This document shows, in pieces, positions 1 to 11,374 of a DNA stretch of 64,000 bases. The stretch is from Nocardioides bruguierae. GTDB taxonomy: Bacteria > Actinomycetota > Actinomycetes > Propionibacteriales > Nocardioidaceae. The stretch lies in contig NZ_JAMOIL010000005.1 of NCBI RefSeq assembly GCF_023656415.1, forward strand, positions 62,001-126,000. The letters are read 5' to 3'. A program made the position numbers and the translations under genes. The number at the start of each line of letters is the position of its first letter. Position 1 is the stretch's first letter. The notes beneath the pieces were generated by a model. It worked only from the letters and a program-made list of their open reading frames with translations. It made no database searches and was not told where the DNA came from.

Positions 1-93
1 CTTGACGTGGACCTTGACGGTGTCACCGGCGCGGAAGGCCGGGAGGTCGCTCCGCTTGGCGGCGGCGCCGATCTCGGTGATCGCGTTGCTCAT
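1..93 (-). CDS. rplS: 50S ribosomal protein L19, 5' part only
   Basis: The first 31 codons of L19, cut by the window edge. The protein opens MSNAITEIGAAAKRSDLPAF and continues into the GDTVKVHVK strand typical of L19 N-termini. The ATG follows AGGAG by 5 nt. L19 lies at the 30S-50S interface. It is the last gene of the rpsP-khpA-rimM-trmD-rplS order, but 224 bp separate it from trmD and hold a candidate promoter, so it may be transcribed partly on its own. Confidence 0.93.
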   Translation of the reverse strand, partial: MSNAITEIGAAAKRSDLPAFRAGDTVKVHVK

Positions 94-262
94 GGTGTCT
101 CCTCGCGAGTGCCACAGGTCAGCCGCGGAATCAGTACGGTTCGGGGTGCTGCGGCCCGGTGCTCGATGGTCGGGATGCGCCGGAGCCCCCTGTGGCAGGA
201 ACCTGCGCGAGCCCCCCGTGCGTTCCTCGGGGCTGCCCTTCGACCGACCAGGCCGACGGTTG

Positions 263-292
263 AGTCTGCCACAGCGCGGCAGGGACGGTGAA
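263..292 (-). promoter_or_regulatory. Candidate rplS promoter
   Basis: On the minus strand TTCACC (-35) is followed after 18 nt by CAGACT (-10), about 170 nt before the rplS start. The match is only moderate. The 94-317 gap otherwise holds a GC-rich leader with no ORF that looks real. Confidence 0.35.
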
Positions 293-317
293 ATCCGCTG
301 ACCAGCGCGGGAGGCGC

Positions 318-1490
318 TCAGCGACGGCGCCGTGGCTTGCTCAGCAGCACCGGCCCGGAGGGACCGTCGTAGGTCTCCACGACGCGGAACCCGGCCCGCT
401 TGTAGCGGCGCAGGTTCGCCTCCGAGTACTTGCCGGTGACCAGCGTGAACCGCTCGGTGCCGGCCGGCGCCACCCGCTGGGCGTGCTCGAGCAGGACCCG
501 GCCGAGGCCGCGCCCGCGCAGGTCGGGTGCGGCCATCAGCCGGCCGATCTCCCAGGTGGCGGGCTCGTCCGGCACCCGCCGTCCGCGCACGGAGCCGACG
601 AGCCGGCCGGCGGCGCGCACCACGTAGGTGTCCCACTCCTCGATCCCGGCCAGCACGTCGTCGAGGTCCTCGTGCAGCGGCGGGATGGAGAGGTCCTCGT
701 TGACGAGCGCCTCGGTGACCCAGCAGGCCAGCTGGAGCGTCAGCAGCTCCGGGGCGTCGGCGGGGCTCGCGGGCACGACCTCCCAACCGTCGTCGCCGCC
801 CGCGAGGGCGCTGGCGTGCAGCAGGTCGGGCCGGCGCGCCGCCGTCCGCTCGCGCGCCTGCTCCTCGCGCCACGCCGCGATCGCACCGTGGTTGCCGCCC
901 ATCAGCACGGGCGGGACCTCGTGACCGCGCCAGGCGGCAGGCTTGGTGTAGACGGGGTACTCCAGCAGCCCGTCGGTGTGCGACTCCTCGACCAGCGAGG
1001 CCGCGTTGCCCATGAACCCGGGCAGCAGCCGGACGACGGCCTCGGTGACCGCGAGCGCGGCGACCTCACCGCCGTTGAGTACATAGTCGCCGAGCGAGAC
1101 CTCGACCAGCTCGGCACGCTCCGCCGCATGGTCGAGCACCCGCTGGTCGATGCCCTCGTAGCGACCGCAGAGGAAGACGAGCCGCTCCCGTGTGGCCAGG
1201 TCGGCGGCCAGCGCCTGGGTCAGGGGGCGCCCCGACGGCGTGGGGACGACGACGGTCACGCCGTCGACCTCGAGGGTGTCGAGCGCCTCCCCGAGCGGCT
1301 CGGGCTTCATCACCATGCCGGCGCCACCGCCGTAGGGGGTGTCATCGACGGTGCGGTGCCGGTCGTGGGTGAAGTCGCGCAGGTCGTGCACGTGCAGCTC
1401 GAGCAGCCCGCTGGCCACGGCCTTGCCGGGCAGCGAGAGCCGCAGCGGTGCGAGGTAGTCGGGGAAGATCGAGACGTAGTCCAGTCGCAC
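318..1490 (-). CDS. trmD: tRNA (guanine37-N1)-methyltransferase TrmD fused to a C-terminal GNAT acetyltransferase
   Basis: 390 residues against about 230-250 for ordinary TrmD. Residues 1-225 are a SPOUT methyltransferase that makes m1G37 in tRNAs: YGGGAGMVM at 53-61, LCGRYEGID at 107-115 and the knot [11 protein letters not shown] at 132-142. From about 235 to the end is a complete GNAT domain, with an acetyl-CoA loop RGRGLG at 325-330 and a C-terminal region [11 protein letters not shown] resembling other GNATs. The reading frame is continuous, so the two activities are one polypeptide; the GNAT substrate is unknown. The start is GTG, giving the family N-terminus [13 protein letters not shown]. 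It lies 13 bp after rimM and belongs to the same transcript. Confidence 0.93.
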   Translation of the reverse strand: MRLDYVSIFPDYLAPLRLSLPGKAVASGLLELHVHDLRDFTHDRHRTVDDTPYGGGAGMVMKPEPLGEALDTLEVDGVTVVVPTPSGRPLTQALAADLATRERLVFLCGRYEGIDQRVLDHAAERAELVEVSLGDYVLNGGEVAALAVTEAVVRLLPGFMGNAASLVEESHTDGLLEYPVYTKPAAWRGHEVPPVLMGGNHGAIAAWREEQARERTAARRPDLLHASALAGGDDGWEVVPASPADAPELLTLQLACWVTEALVNEDLSIPPLHEDLDDVLAGIEEWDTYVVRAAGRLVGSVRGRRVPDEPATWEIGRLMAAPDLRGRGLGRVLLEHAQRVAPAGTERFTLVTGKYSEANLRRYKRAGFRVVETYDGPSGPVLLSKPRRRR

Positions 1491-1503
1491 GGGTCGGCTC
1501 GTC

Positions 1504-2052
1504 TCAGTCCTCGTCCGGCAGCGGCACGAGCAGCCCCGGACGGTCGGCGACGACCACGCGGCCGGCCTCGAGGTCGACCTCGGGCACCAGGGCGGTCACG
1601 AAGGGCACGAGCCGCTCGCCGTGGGCGGTGCGGACCGCGAGCAGGTCCTGCGCTCCCCCGTGGACGAGGCGGACGACCGTGCCGTGCTCGGTGCCGTCGG
1701 TGTCGAGCACCGTGAGCCCCTCGAGCTGGTGGTCGTAGAACTCCTCGGGGTCCTCCGGGGAGTCGTGGACGGCGATCGTGGCGTGCAGCAGCACCCCGCG
1801 CACCGCCTCGGCGGCGGTGCGGTCGGCGACCTCCTCGAAACGCACCAGCAGCACGCCGGTGTGCATCCGGGCCCGGGCCACCGTGAGCCGGGTGCCGGTG
1901 AACGCGGAGCCGCGCGGGGCCTCGGCGCGCAGGACGGCCCCGGGGGCGAAGCGCAGCTCCGGCGAGTCCGTGCGGACGTCGACGGTGACGTCGCCGCGGA
2001 TGCCGTGGGGCTTGCCGAGGCGGCCGACGAGGACCTCGATGGTCTCGCTCAC
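1504..2052 (-). CDS. rimM: 16S rRNA processing protein RimM
   Basis: 182 residues. RimM binds S19 and the head of the 30S subunit during maturation. The N-terminal RimM barrel starts [18 protein letters not shown] and a PRC-barrel follows from about residue 95 ([13 protein letters not shown]). A GTG start ([10 protein letters not shown]) preceded by AAAGG was chosen; the frame stays open for 79 codons further upstream, but that extension is Arg/Ser/Pro-rich and unlike the family. The hairpin at 2177-2213 separates it from khpA, so rimM-trmD may have their own promoter as well as read-through. Confidence 0.93.
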   Translation of the reverse strand: MSETIEVLVGRLGKPHGIRGDVTVDVRTDSPELRFAPGAVLRAEAPRGSAFTGTRLTVARARMHTGVLLVRFEEVADRTAAEAVRGVLLHATIAVHDSPEDPEEFYDHQLEGLTVLDTDGTEHGTVVRLVHGGAQDLLAVRTAHGERLVPFVTALVPEVDLEAGRVVVADRPGLLVPLPDED

Positions 2053-2176
2053 GCGGGTGCCTTTCGATCTGTGACGGGGCGATCTGTGCCGGGCCGGGTG
2101 GGGCCCGGAGGTGGTGCGGACGTCATGCGGAGCGGACGCAGTCTCCCTCAGAGGTATGACGTCCCGGGACGCAGAC

Positions 2177-2213
2177 GACCCGCACGACGCAGGCTGGCTG
2201 CGTCGTGCGGGTC
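2177..2213. terminator. Strong hairpin between khpA and rimM
   Basis: A perfect 15-bp stem (GACCCGCACGACGCA and its complement) with a 7-nt loop. There is no T-run after it on the minus strand. It lies 29 bp past the khpA stop and could attenuate transcription of rpsP-khpA into rimM. The rest of 2053-2242 holds a 14-bp imperfect direct repeat (GATCTGTGACGGGG-like, 2076-2105) and no gene. Confidence 0.6.
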
Positions 2214-2242
2214 GGTGCGTGCGGGGCCGGTGCTGACCGAGG

Positions 2243-2485
2243 TCAGCGGCGGCGGTCGGTGTCGACGAAGTCGACGCGAGCGCCGTCATTGCCGGCCAGG
2301 GCGCTCATCACGGTGCGGAACGCCGTGGCGGTGCGGCCGTGGCGGCCGATCACCTTGCCCAGGTCGTCCGGGTGGACGCGGACCTCGAGGAGCGAACCGC
2401 GACGAAGCTGCTTGTCCCTGACGGACACCTCGTCGGGGTTGTCCACGATGCCGCGCACCAGGTGCTCGAGCGCCTCGGCGAGCAC
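2243..2485 (-). CDS. khpA: KH-domain RNA-binding protein KhpA
   Basis: 80 residues: a single type-II KH fold with the GxxG loop in GKVIGRHGRTA. The family (also called YlqC) is encoded between rpsP and rimM in many Gram-positive bacteria; in firmicutes KhpA works with KhpB on RNAs affecting cell division. The start is GTG, 5 bp after the rpsP stop, so translation is probably coupled. It ends in a basic tail DTDRRR. Confidence 0.9.
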   Translation of the reverse strand: MLAEALEHLVRGIVDNPDEVSVRDKQLRRGSLLEVRVHPDDLGKVIGRHGRTATAFRTVMSALAGNDGARVDFVDTDRRR

Positions 2486-2490
2486 GACGC

Positions 2491-2934
2491 TCAGGCCTCG
2501 CTCTCGGTCTTGGCGGGCTCCTCGGCCTTCTCCTCGGCCTTGGCCTCGGCCTTGGGCTCGCTCTTCTTGGTGACCGCCTCGGCGTTGGAGCCGTGGGCCT
2601 CCTTGAGCGCCTCGTTGAAGAGGGCGAGCTTGTCGGGCTTCGGGGCAGCGGTCTTCAGGGTGCCCTCGGTGCCGGGCAGGCCCTTGTGCTTCTGCCAGTC
2701 ACCGGTGATCTTCAGGATGGCCTCGACGGCCTCGGTCGGCTGCGCGCCGACACCCAGCCAGTACTGGGCCCGGTCGGAGACGACGTCGATGTACGACGGG
2801 TCCTCCTTGGGGTGGTACTTGCCGATCTCCTCGATCACCTTGCCGTCGCGCTTCTTGCGCGAGTCGACGATGACGATGCGGTACTGCGGCACCCGGATCT
2901 TGCCCAGGCGCTTGAGACGGATCTTGACGGCCAC
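2491..2934 (-). CDS. rpsP: 30S ribosomal protein S16
   Basis: 147 residues. The S16 core ([20 protein letters not shown], then [20 protein letters not shown]) fills about residues 1-85. The rest is a long low-complexity Lys/Glu/Ala tail ([17 protein letters not shown]), common in actinobacterial S16. It leads the rpsP-khpA-(rimM-trmD-rplS) group. A GGAGACACC ribosome site precedes the ATG. Confidence 0.96.
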   Translation of the reverse strand: MAVKIRLKRLGKIRVPQYRIVIVDSRKKRDGKVIEEIGKYHPKEDPSYIDVVSDRAQYWLGVGAQPTEAVEAILKITGDWQKHKGLPGTEGTLKTAAPKPDKLALFNEALKEAHGSNAEAVTKKSEPKAEAKAEEKAEEPAKTESEA

Positions 2935-3016
2935 GGTTGTGGTGTCTCCTCAACAGGTCGTGTGGGGTGAGGGTCCGCCGCCAGGTGGGGAACCGTAGGC
3001 GAGACCTCGATGGGCT

Positions 3017-3068
3017 CTGCGTCGGCGGAGTGAGAGGGTTCCCCCGACGCAGGACTCAGCCGACTATG
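3017..3068 (-). promoter_or_regulatory. rpsP -10 element and leader hairpin
   Basis: CATAGT at 3063-3068 (minus strand) is a good -10. It is followed in the predicted leader by a 9-bp stem CTGCGTCGG/CCGACGCAG (3017-3052). The leader is about 120 nt long. A structured leader is compatible with ribosomal autoregulation, but nothing in the sequence proves it. Confidence 0.4.
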
Positions 3069-3103
3069 TTGCCACGAGTCTCCCCCGGTGGGTAATCGCG
3101 CCC

Positions 3104-3123
3104 GGCCCCGCACGGGCGGGGCC
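3104..3123 (-). terminator. Hairpin after the amidohydrolase gene
   Basis: An 8-bp perfect stem GGCCCCGC/GCGGGGCC with a 4-nt loop, 9 bp beyond the stop of the amidohydrolase gene. It separates that gene from the rpsP promoter. Confidence 0.6.
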
Positions 3124-3132
3124 CGCCGGCGC

Positions 3133-4215
3133 TCAGGGACGCCGGACCACGACCTGCCCGCGCAGCACCACGCAGGCGGGCTCGGCCAGCACGGACGGGT
3201 CGGCCACGGGGTCCCGGTCCAGGACCACGAAGTCGGCCTGCGCACCCTCCTCGATGCCGGCGAAGCCCAGCCAGGCGCGCCCCTTCCAGGACGCGGCGGC
3301 GACCACCTCGGCCGCGGGCAGGCCCATGGCGATCATCGCCTCGATCTCCTCCGCGAGGTACCCGTGCCGGCCGGTGCCGCCGCCGTCCGAGCCCACGAAC
3401 AGGTCGACGCCCGCCTCGTGGGCGGCCAGGAGCACCTCGCGACGCTGGGCGTACAGCTCGTCCATGGTCGCGGAGTAGGCGGGGAACCGGCCGCGGCCCT
3501 GGGCGGCGAACTCGGGGAACTTCCCGGTCTGGAGCACGGTCGGCACCAGTGCCACCCCGGCGGCGGCCATCCGGTCGAGCTGGTCGACCGAGAGGCCCGT
3601 GCCGTGCTCGAGGCAGTCGATGCCGGCGTCCACGAGGCCCTCGAGCACCTCCCGCCCGAAGCAGTGCGCGGTGACCTTCGCGCCCTCGGCGTGCGCGGCG
3701 GCGATGGCCGCGGCGAAGGTGTCGGGGGCGAAGGACGGGGCGAGGTCGCCGCTCTCCCGCGAGATCCAGTCCCCCACGAGCTTGACCCAGCCGTCGCCGG
3801 ACCGGGCCTCGCGCGCCACGGTCGCCGCCAGGTCCTCCGGCTCGACCTCGTGGGCGTAGTGGCGGATGTAGCGCCGGGTCCGCGCGACGTGCCTGCCGGC
3901 GCGCAGCAGCACGGGCAGGTCCTCGCGCTCCTGCACCCACCGGGTGTCGGCGGGCGAGCCGCAGTCGCGCAGCAGCAGGACGCCGGTGTCGCGGTCGGCC
4001 AGCGCCTGCGCCTCGACCTCCGCGGGGTCCTCCACCGCTCCCCCGTCCTCCAGCCCGAGGTGGTTGTGGGCGTCCACCAGGCCGGGCAGCAGCCAGCCGT
4101 CGGCGACGTGCTCGGCGCCCGGCTGGGGCTCGAACGTCACCCGACCGTCCACGACGAAGACGTCGCGGGGCTCGCCGTCGGGCAGGACAGGTCCGGAGAA
4201 CCGCAGCGCGCTCAT
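3133..4215 (-). CDS. Amidohydrolase-superfamily protein (imidazolonepropionase-like)
   Basis: 360 residues. All expected metal ligands of a binuclear amidohydrolase are visible: His50 and His52 in DAHNHLG, a candidate bridging Lys145 in GWVKLVGDW, His184 in AHCFG, His204 in LEHGTG and Asp277 in VGSDGGG. The substrate cannot be told. A gene of this family occupies the same place beside ffh in M. tuberculosis (Rv2915c), so the linkage is old. It is a single gene with a hairpin after it, and it follows the NYN-like gene by 49 bp. Confidence 0.85.
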   Translation of the reverse strand: MSALRFSGPVLPDGEPRDVFVVDGRVTFEPQPGAEHVADGWLLPGLVDAHNHLGLEDGGAVEDPAEVEAQALADRDTGVLLLRDCGSPADTRWVQEREDLPVLLRAGRHVARTRRYIRHYAHEVEPEDLAATVAREARSGDGWVKLVGDWISRESGDLAPSFAPDTFAAAIAAAHAEGAKVTAHCFGREVLEGLVDAGIDCLEHGTGLSVDQLDRMAAAGVALVPTVLQTGKFPEFAAQGRGRFPAYSATMDELYAQRREVLLAAHEAGVDLFVGSDGGGTGRHGYLAEEIEAMIAMGLPAAEVVAAASWKGRAWLGFAGIEEGAQADFVVLDRDPVADPSVLAEPACVVLRGQVVVRRP

Positions 4216-4264
4216 GGCCCGACCGTAGCGGGCGTCACACCGGCGCGCAGGGGGCCGCCGGCCC

Positions 4265-4645
4265 TCAGGGACCCAGCCGGTCCAGCAGCCACGTCGGGCC
4301 CACCACGTCCGCGCCGACGCCGTGCAGGTTGGCGCCCAGCGCGCGGTCGGCGGTCACCGCCAGGACCCGGCGTCCCTTCCCGACCCGCTTGCGGGCCTCC
4401 GCGAGGATCGTGGAGTCGCCGTCCTTGGGGGCGTGCACGACCCGCACGTGGGCGTCCTTGCCGGGCTTGACCCCGGCCTTGGCGCCGCCCTCCAGCACGA
4501 GGACTATCTCCTCGCCCGGCACGTCGGCCACGAGCAGCGCCTCGTGCAGGCGCACCGCGGCGCCCGCGCGGTCCTTCCACCAGCCGTCGGCCTTCGCACC
4601 CACGACGTTGGCGGCGTCGATGACGACGGTCAGTCCTCCGGGCAC
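4265..4645 (-). CDS. Small NYN/PIN-like protein, putative RNA-binding nuclease fold
   Basis: 126 residues. It opens GLTVVIDAANVVGAK, the first strand and Asp of NYN/PIN-like folds, and has a second acidic strand RRVLAVTADRALG near residue 95 and a conserved ending VGPTWLLDRL. Proteins like this are often annotated loosely as NTP pyrophosphohydrolases, but I see no MazG or Nudix motif. Function is not established. It lies 133 bp from ffh on the same strand. Confidence 0.6.
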   Translation of the reverse strand: MPGGLTVVIDAANVVGAKADGWWKDRAGAAVRLHEALLVADVPGEEIVLVLEGGAKAGVKPGKDAHVRVVHAPKDGDSTILAEARKRVGKGRRVLAVTADRALGANLHGVGADVVGPTWLLDRLGP

Positions 4646-4746
4646 GCTTCCTCCTGGTGCGGCTTCAGGGGTGCTGGATCTCGACTCGCCCGTCGGCCCC
4701 GCTCGCAGGCTCGCGGTGCCGGGCTCGCTCGATCCTCGGCCATCGA

Positions 4747-4772
4747 CGCGCTGGTCGCAGGCTCCCAGCGCG
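4747..4772 (-). terminator. Hairpin downstream of ffh
   Basis: 8-bp arms CGCGCTGG/CCAGCGCG around a 10-nt loop, 6 bp after the ffh stop on the minus strand. The rest of 4646-4778 is repeat-like GC-rich sequence (GCTCGCAGGCTC and variants) with no gene. Confidence 0.5.
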
Positions 4773-4778
4773 ACGGCC

Positions 4779-6344
4779 TCACTTCAGGAACTTGGAGAAG
4801 TCTTTGGGCAGGTTCAGGTCGGCCGCGGCCTGCTCGTAGTCGATGGGGGCGTCGCCACCGAAAGGGTTGCTGCCCGTCTTCGCGGGGTTGCCCGGCTTCT
4901 TCGCGCCGGCCTTGGCCGGGTTGCCGGAACCGCGCTTGGCACCCTTGCCCTTGCGGGGCTGCTGCTTGGCCTTGCCCCGCTTGCCGGGCCCGGGCATCCC
5001 CGGCATCCCGGGCATGCCCGGCATCCCCGGCATGCCGCCGCCCTTGGCCATCGACATCATCATCTTGCGGGCCTCGAAGAACCGGTCAACGAGCTGGTTG
5101 ACGTCGGTGACGGTGCGACCGCACCCGGCCGCGATGCGCTTGCGGCGCGAGCCGTCGATCATCTTCGGGTTCGCGCGCTCGCCGGGCGTCATCGACTGGA
5201 TGATCGCCTGCACGCGGTCGATCTCGCGCTCGTCGAAGTTCTCCAGCTGCTCGCGGAACTGCCCCATCCCGGGCAGCATCCCCATGATCTTCGACATCGA
5301 GCCGAGCTTGCGCAGCTGCTGCATCTGCTCGAGGAAGTCGTCCAGGGTGAACTCGCCGCCCTGACCGGTCAGCTTCGCCGCGGCCTTGGCGGCCTGCTCG
5401 GCGTCGAAGGCTTTCTCGGCCTGCTCGATCAGCGTGAGGACGTCACCCATGTCCAGGATGCGCGAGGCCATCCGGTCGGGGTGGAAGAGGTCGAAGTCGG
5501 TCATCTTCTCGCCGTTGGAGGCGAACATGACCGGCTTGCCGGTGAGCGAGGCGATGGAGAGCGCCGCACCACCGCGGGCGTCACCGTCGAGCTTGGTGAG
5601 CACCACCGCGTCGTAGCCGACGCCCTCGAGGAACGCCTGGGCGGTCGTGACCGCGTCCTGGCCGATCATCGCGTCGACGACGAAGAGGACCTCGTCGGGG
5701 TTCACGGCGGTGCGGATGTCGGCCGCCTGCTGCATCAGCTCGGCGTCGATGCCCAGACGGCCGGCCGTGTCGACGATGACCACGTCGTGCAGCGTCCGCT
5801 TGGCCTCCTCGATGGAGGCGCGGGCCACCGACACCGGGTCGCCGACGCCGTTGCCCGGCTCGGGGGCGAAGACCGGCACGCCGACCCGGCCACCGTTGAC
5901 CTGGAGCTGGTTGACGGCGTTGGGGCGCTGGAGGTCGGCGGCCACGAGCAGCGGGGTCTTGCCCTGCTCCTTGAGCCACAGCGCCAGCTTCGCCGCGAGC
6001 GTGGTCTTGCCGGCACCCTGGAGGCCGGCCAGCATGATGACGGTCGGGCCGTTCTTGGCGTAGCGCAGGCGACGGGTCTCGCCGCCGAGGATCGCCACGA
6101 GCTCCTCGTGGACGATCTTGACGACCTGCTGGGCGGGGTTCAGCGCACCGCTGACCTCCTCGCCCCGCGCCCGCTCCTTGACCGCGGCCACGAACTCCTT
6201 GACCACGGGCAGGGCGACGTCCGCCTCCAGCAGCGCGATGCGGATCTCGCGCGCGGTGGCGTCGATGTCCGCCTCGGAGAGCCGGCCCTTCCCCCGGAGG
6301 TTCTTGAAGGTGTCGGCGAGGCGGTCGGACAGGGTGGCGAACAC
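4779..6344 (-). CDS. ffh: Signal recognition particle protein Ffh
   Basis: 521 residues. This GTPase subunit of SRP binds 4.5S RNA and signal sequences and docks on FtsY. The N domain is followed by the G domain: P-loop GLQGAGKTT at 107-115, DTAGRLG, and TKLDGDARGG. A Met-rich M domain follows, with the RNA-binding helix around RKRIAAGCGRTVTDVNQLVDRF. The tail contains a GMPGMPGMPGMPG run (DNA near 4990-5040) and Lys-rich linkers. GTG was chosen (VFATLSDRLADTF) with GAGGGA upstream; a longer frame adds 18 unlikely residues. FtsY is 5 kb away in the same block. Confidence 0.96.
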   Translation of the reverse strand: MFATLSDRLADTFKNLRGKGRLSEADIDATAREIRIALLEADVALPVVKEFVAAVKERARGEEVSGALNPAQQVVKIVHEELVAILGGETRRLRYAKNGPTVIMLAGLQGAGKTTLAAKLALWLKEQGKTPLLVAADLQRPNAVNQLQVNGGRVGVPVFAPEPGNGVGDPVSVARASIEEAKRTLHDVVIVDTAGRLGIDAELMQQAADIRTAVNPDEVLFVVDAMIGQDAVTTAQAFLEGVGYDAVVLTKLDGDARGGAALSIASLTGKPVMFASNGEKMTDFDLFHPDRMASRILDMGDVLTLIEQAEKAFDAEQAAKAAAKLTGQGGEFTLDDFLEQMQQLRKLGSMSKIMGMLPGMGQFREQLENFDEREIDRVQAIIQSMTPGERANPKMIDGSRRKRIAAGCGRTVTDVNQLVDRFFEARKMMMSMAKGGGMPGMPGMPGMPGMPGPGKRGKAKQQPRKGKGAKRGSGNPAKAGAKKPGNPAKTGSNPFGGDAPIDYEQAAADLNLPKDFSKFLK

Positions 6345-6427
6345 AGGGTCCCTCGTGGAGTCGGTGGGTGGAGCGTGGAGCGGCGAACGACCGGGCACGC
6401 ACGGGTGCCCGGGCTCGGTGGCCCAGC

Positions 6428-8674
6428 CTACCTACCGCGTGCGCCGGAACCGGTGCCCGCGCCTCCGGCGAGGGCCGCGCGCACCGCGTGAGCAGCGTCG
6501 GCGGCCCTGACCTCGGAGAGCACGCCCGCGTGGGCCTCCTGCAGGTAGAAGACGTCGACGGCCTGCGGGCCGAGGGTGTCGACGTGGGCGCTGCGCACGT
6601 CGATGTCCATCGCGGCCAGCGTGGTGCACACCAGGTAGACCACGCCCGGCTGGTCGGCCGCACGGACCTCCAGCACCGTGGACGTGGTCGAGGCGTCGCC
6701 CCGGACCTGCACCGTGGGCGCCAGCTTCACGGGGTCGTGGATGCGCAGCCGGTCGGCCGGCGTCATCCGCCCCTCGAAGATGGCGGAGAGCTTGGAGCGC
6801 AGGAACCCGACGTCGACGGTCTCCTGGCCGACCTCCCAGCGCGAGACCCCGACGCCGTCCTGGTGCCAGACGCGGGCCGAGCGGACGGGGATGCGGTTGA
6901 GCGCGAACAGCCCGGCCAGGTCGGCGAGCAGGCCCACCCTGTCCGGGGCCAGCACCTCGACGAGGCAGCCACCCGCGGCGGCCGTGTCGACCGTGATCGT
7001 GAACCCGCCCTCCAGCACCTCGCGGGGCACGTCCACCTCGGGCGTGTCGGGGGACTCCGGCAGCCGGCCCTCCTCCAGCGCCCGCCGCACCTTCCCCGAC
7101 AGGTCGAGCACGAGCCGCGCGCGCCACGAGGACCACGCCTGCGGCGACGCGGCCTTCGCGTCGGCCTCGGTCAGGGCCGTGAGCAGCTCGAGGGCCTCGG
7201 GGGTCTCGACGTGCCGCGCGACCAGCTCGACGGTGGCCGGGTCGTCGGGGTCCCGGGTGGTCGCCGTCTCCGAGAGCAGCAGGTGCCAGCGCACCAGCTG
7301 GGCGATCAGCTCCACGCAGCTCGCCGAGAAGCCCATCCGCTGGGCGACCTCGCGGGCGACCGGCTCACCGGCGACGCTGTGCTCGGTGAGCCCGCCCTTG
7401 CCGATGTCGTGCAGCAGCGCCGCGACCATGAGGACGTCGGGGCGGCCGACGTGCCGGATCAGGCCCGAGGCCTCGATGCACGTCTCGACGACGTGCCGGT
7501 CGACGGTGAAGCGGTGGATGGCGGAGGCGTGCGGCAGCAGCCGGATGCGCTCCCACTCGGGCAGGATCTTGCCCAGGGCGCCGGTCTCCTCCAGCGTCTC
7601 CCACACCGGCAGCAGGCTGGGCCCGGCGGCCAGGAGGCGGACCAGCAGCTGGCGCGCCTCCTCGGGCCACGGGTCCGGCAGCGCCGCCGCGTCCCGGGCC
7701 AGCCGTCCGGCCGTGGGCGGGGCGAGGAGGAGGTCGCGCTCGGCGGCCTCGGCCGCGGCGCGCAGGAGGAGCAGCGGGTCCTTGCGCGGGTCGGCGCCGC
7801 GGTCCAGGACGATCTCGGCGCCCGAGAGCGCGACGCCGGGCGCGACCCGCTCGAGCTGCGGGCGCCGCGGGGCGGTGGCCCGCGGGCGACGCAGGACGTC
7901 GTCCACGCGCCGCCAGGACAGCCGGGACAGGTGGGCGATGCGTCGGCCCAGGCCACGGACGTGGACCTGCGCGGAGCGCGCGTCCGGGAGGTCGAGCCCG
8001 GTGGCCAGGTCGCTCCACATCTCGGGGCTGATCCGGTCCACCCCGCGTCCGGCGGAGGCGTGGACGAGGTCGCGGACGTCGAGCAGGGCCAGGCGGCTGG
8101 CCTCGAGGTCGGCGTGCGGCACGTCGACCAGCCACGTCGCGGTGAGGGCCTTGAGGATGGTGGCGTCGCGCAGGCCGCCTGCGGACTCCTTGATGTCGGG
8201 CACCGAGCGGTGCCCGAGCTCGCCGGAGAGCTCGTGGCGCTTGCGCACCATGGCCTGGAGGTCGGGCAGGCGCTCGCGCGCGTCCCGGCGCCACTGCGCC
8301 AGCACGGCCGTGCGCAGCCGCAGGGTCAGGTTGGGGTCGCCGGCCAGGTGGCGGATGTCGAGGAGGCCGAGGGCGACCTTGAGGTCGCCGGCCGCGGCCG
8401 TGAGCATCTCGGGCAGGAGCCGCACGGAGTGGTCGAGGTTCACGCCGGAGTCCCACAGCGGGTACCAGACCTGCGAGGCGACCTCTCCGGGGTCGGTCGA
8501 CTCGTCGTGGACGAGGACGACGTCCAGGTCCGAGTACGGGGCGAGCTCGCGGCGGCCGTAGCCGCCGACCGCGATCAGGGCCATGCCCTGGGTCGTGCCG
8601 CCCGCCTTCTCGTAGGCGTTCTCGGCGAGCTGGTCGGCCTCGGCGGTGCGCTGGAGACGCTCCTCGGCGGTCAT
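6428..8674 (-). CDS. glnD: PII nucleotidyltransferase / nucleotidyl-removing enzyme GlnD
   Basis: 748 residues. The nucleotidyltransferase motif GGYGRRELAPYSDLD lies near residues 37-51, an HD phosphohydrolase motif LLHDIGKGG in the middle, and two C-terminal ACT domains (ITVDTAAAGGCLVEVLAPDR and STVLEVRAADQPGVVYLV). GlnD modifies PII at Tyr51 according to glutamine level; in actinobacteria the modification is adenylylation. The N-terminus is shorter than in enterobacteria, as is usual in this phylum. It lies 145 bp after glnB and closes the amt-PII-PII-glnD group. Confidence 0.95.
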   Translation of the reverse strand: MTAEERLQRTAEADQLAENAYEKAGGTTQGMALIAVGGYGRRELAPYSDLDVVLVHDESTDPGEVASQVWYPLWDSGVNLDHSVRLLPEMLTAAAGDLKVALGLLDIRHLAGDPNLTLRLRTAVLAQWRRDARERLPDLQAMVRKRHELSGELGHRSVPDIKESAGGLRDATILKALTATWLVDVPHADLEASRLALLDVRDLVHASAGRGVDRISPEMWSDLATGLDLPDARSAQVHVRGLGRRIAHLSRLSWRRVDDVLRRPRATAPRRPQLERVAPGVALSGAEIVLDRGADPRKDPLLLLRAAAEAAERDLLLAPPTAGRLARDAAALPDPWPEEARQLLVRLLAAGPSLLPVWETLEETGALGKILPEWERIRLLPHASAIHRFTVDRHVVETCIEASGLIRHVGRPDVLMVAALLHDIGKGGLTEHSVAGEPVAREVAQRMGFSASCVELIAQLVRWHLLLSETATTRDPDDPATVELVARHVETPEALELLTALTEADAKAASPQAWSSWRARLVLDLSGKVRRALEEGRLPESPDTPEVDVPREVLEGGFTITVDTAAAGGCLVEVLAPDRVGLLADLAGLFALNRIPVRSARVWHQDGVGVSRWEVGQETVDVGFLRSKLSAIFEGRMTPADRLRIHDPVKLAPTVQVRGDASTTSTVLEVRAADQPGVVYLVCTTLAAMDIDVRSAHVDTLGPQAVDVFYLQEAHAGVLSEVRAADAAHAVRAALAGGAGTGSGARGR

Positions 8675-8819
8675 CGTTCCCTTTCCCGGGGTGCGGTCGC
8701 CGGGTCACCCGGGACCCGGGTCGACCTGGTGGAAGCACACGACGCCCGCCCCGCGGACCGGCGGCGTGAGCCGGCCGACCCGCGGGCACGGGCGTCGGTG
8801 TGGTGCATGCAGCGTGAGG

Positions 8820-9326
<507 letters not shown>

Positions 9327-9355
9327 TCACTGGAACGCCCGGTGGCCGGTCAGGC

Positions 9356-11114
<1,759 letters not shown>

Positions 11115-11330
11115 GAAGCCCAGGGCAGTGTTACATGTGAATGAACCCTCTCAGGGAGCAGGTTTGCCGAGGCGTGCGCCGGGGCACCGCCCCCGCAGGT
11201 CAGCGGCTACACGTGCACGCTGGCCACGGGGTCCGAGCGCGGCCCGAGAAGCCCTGTCCTGGCCCCTCCTGGGGCCGGCGCAGCGCCGCCGGCTCACTGA
11301 TCGCCTGCTGAGCAGTCCCTGAGAACAGCG

Positions 11331-11360
11331 GACCCGCCCTCCCGGTCGGGAGGACGGGTC
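11331..11360 (-). terminator. Hairpin after ftsY
   Basis: 15-bp arms (GACCCGCCCTCCCGG and TCGGGAGGACGGGTC) with one mismatch, 14 bp beyond the ftsY stop. There is no T-run. Confidence 0.65.
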
Positions 11361-11374
11361 GCTGGTGCGGCAGG

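Noticed and set aside
1504..2289. Longer rimM starting at 2289
   Set aside because: The 79 extra residues cross the khpA end and the hairpin and have no similarity to RimM.
4980..5045. GMPGMPG repeat in ffh considered as a CRISPR-like or mobile repeat
   Set aside because: It is an in-frame low-complexity M-domain tail, units 9 bp, no spacers.
4329..6491. 720-codon open frame opposite ffh
   Set aside because: Antisense shadow; it spans the ffh gene and the gap with no recognisable domain.
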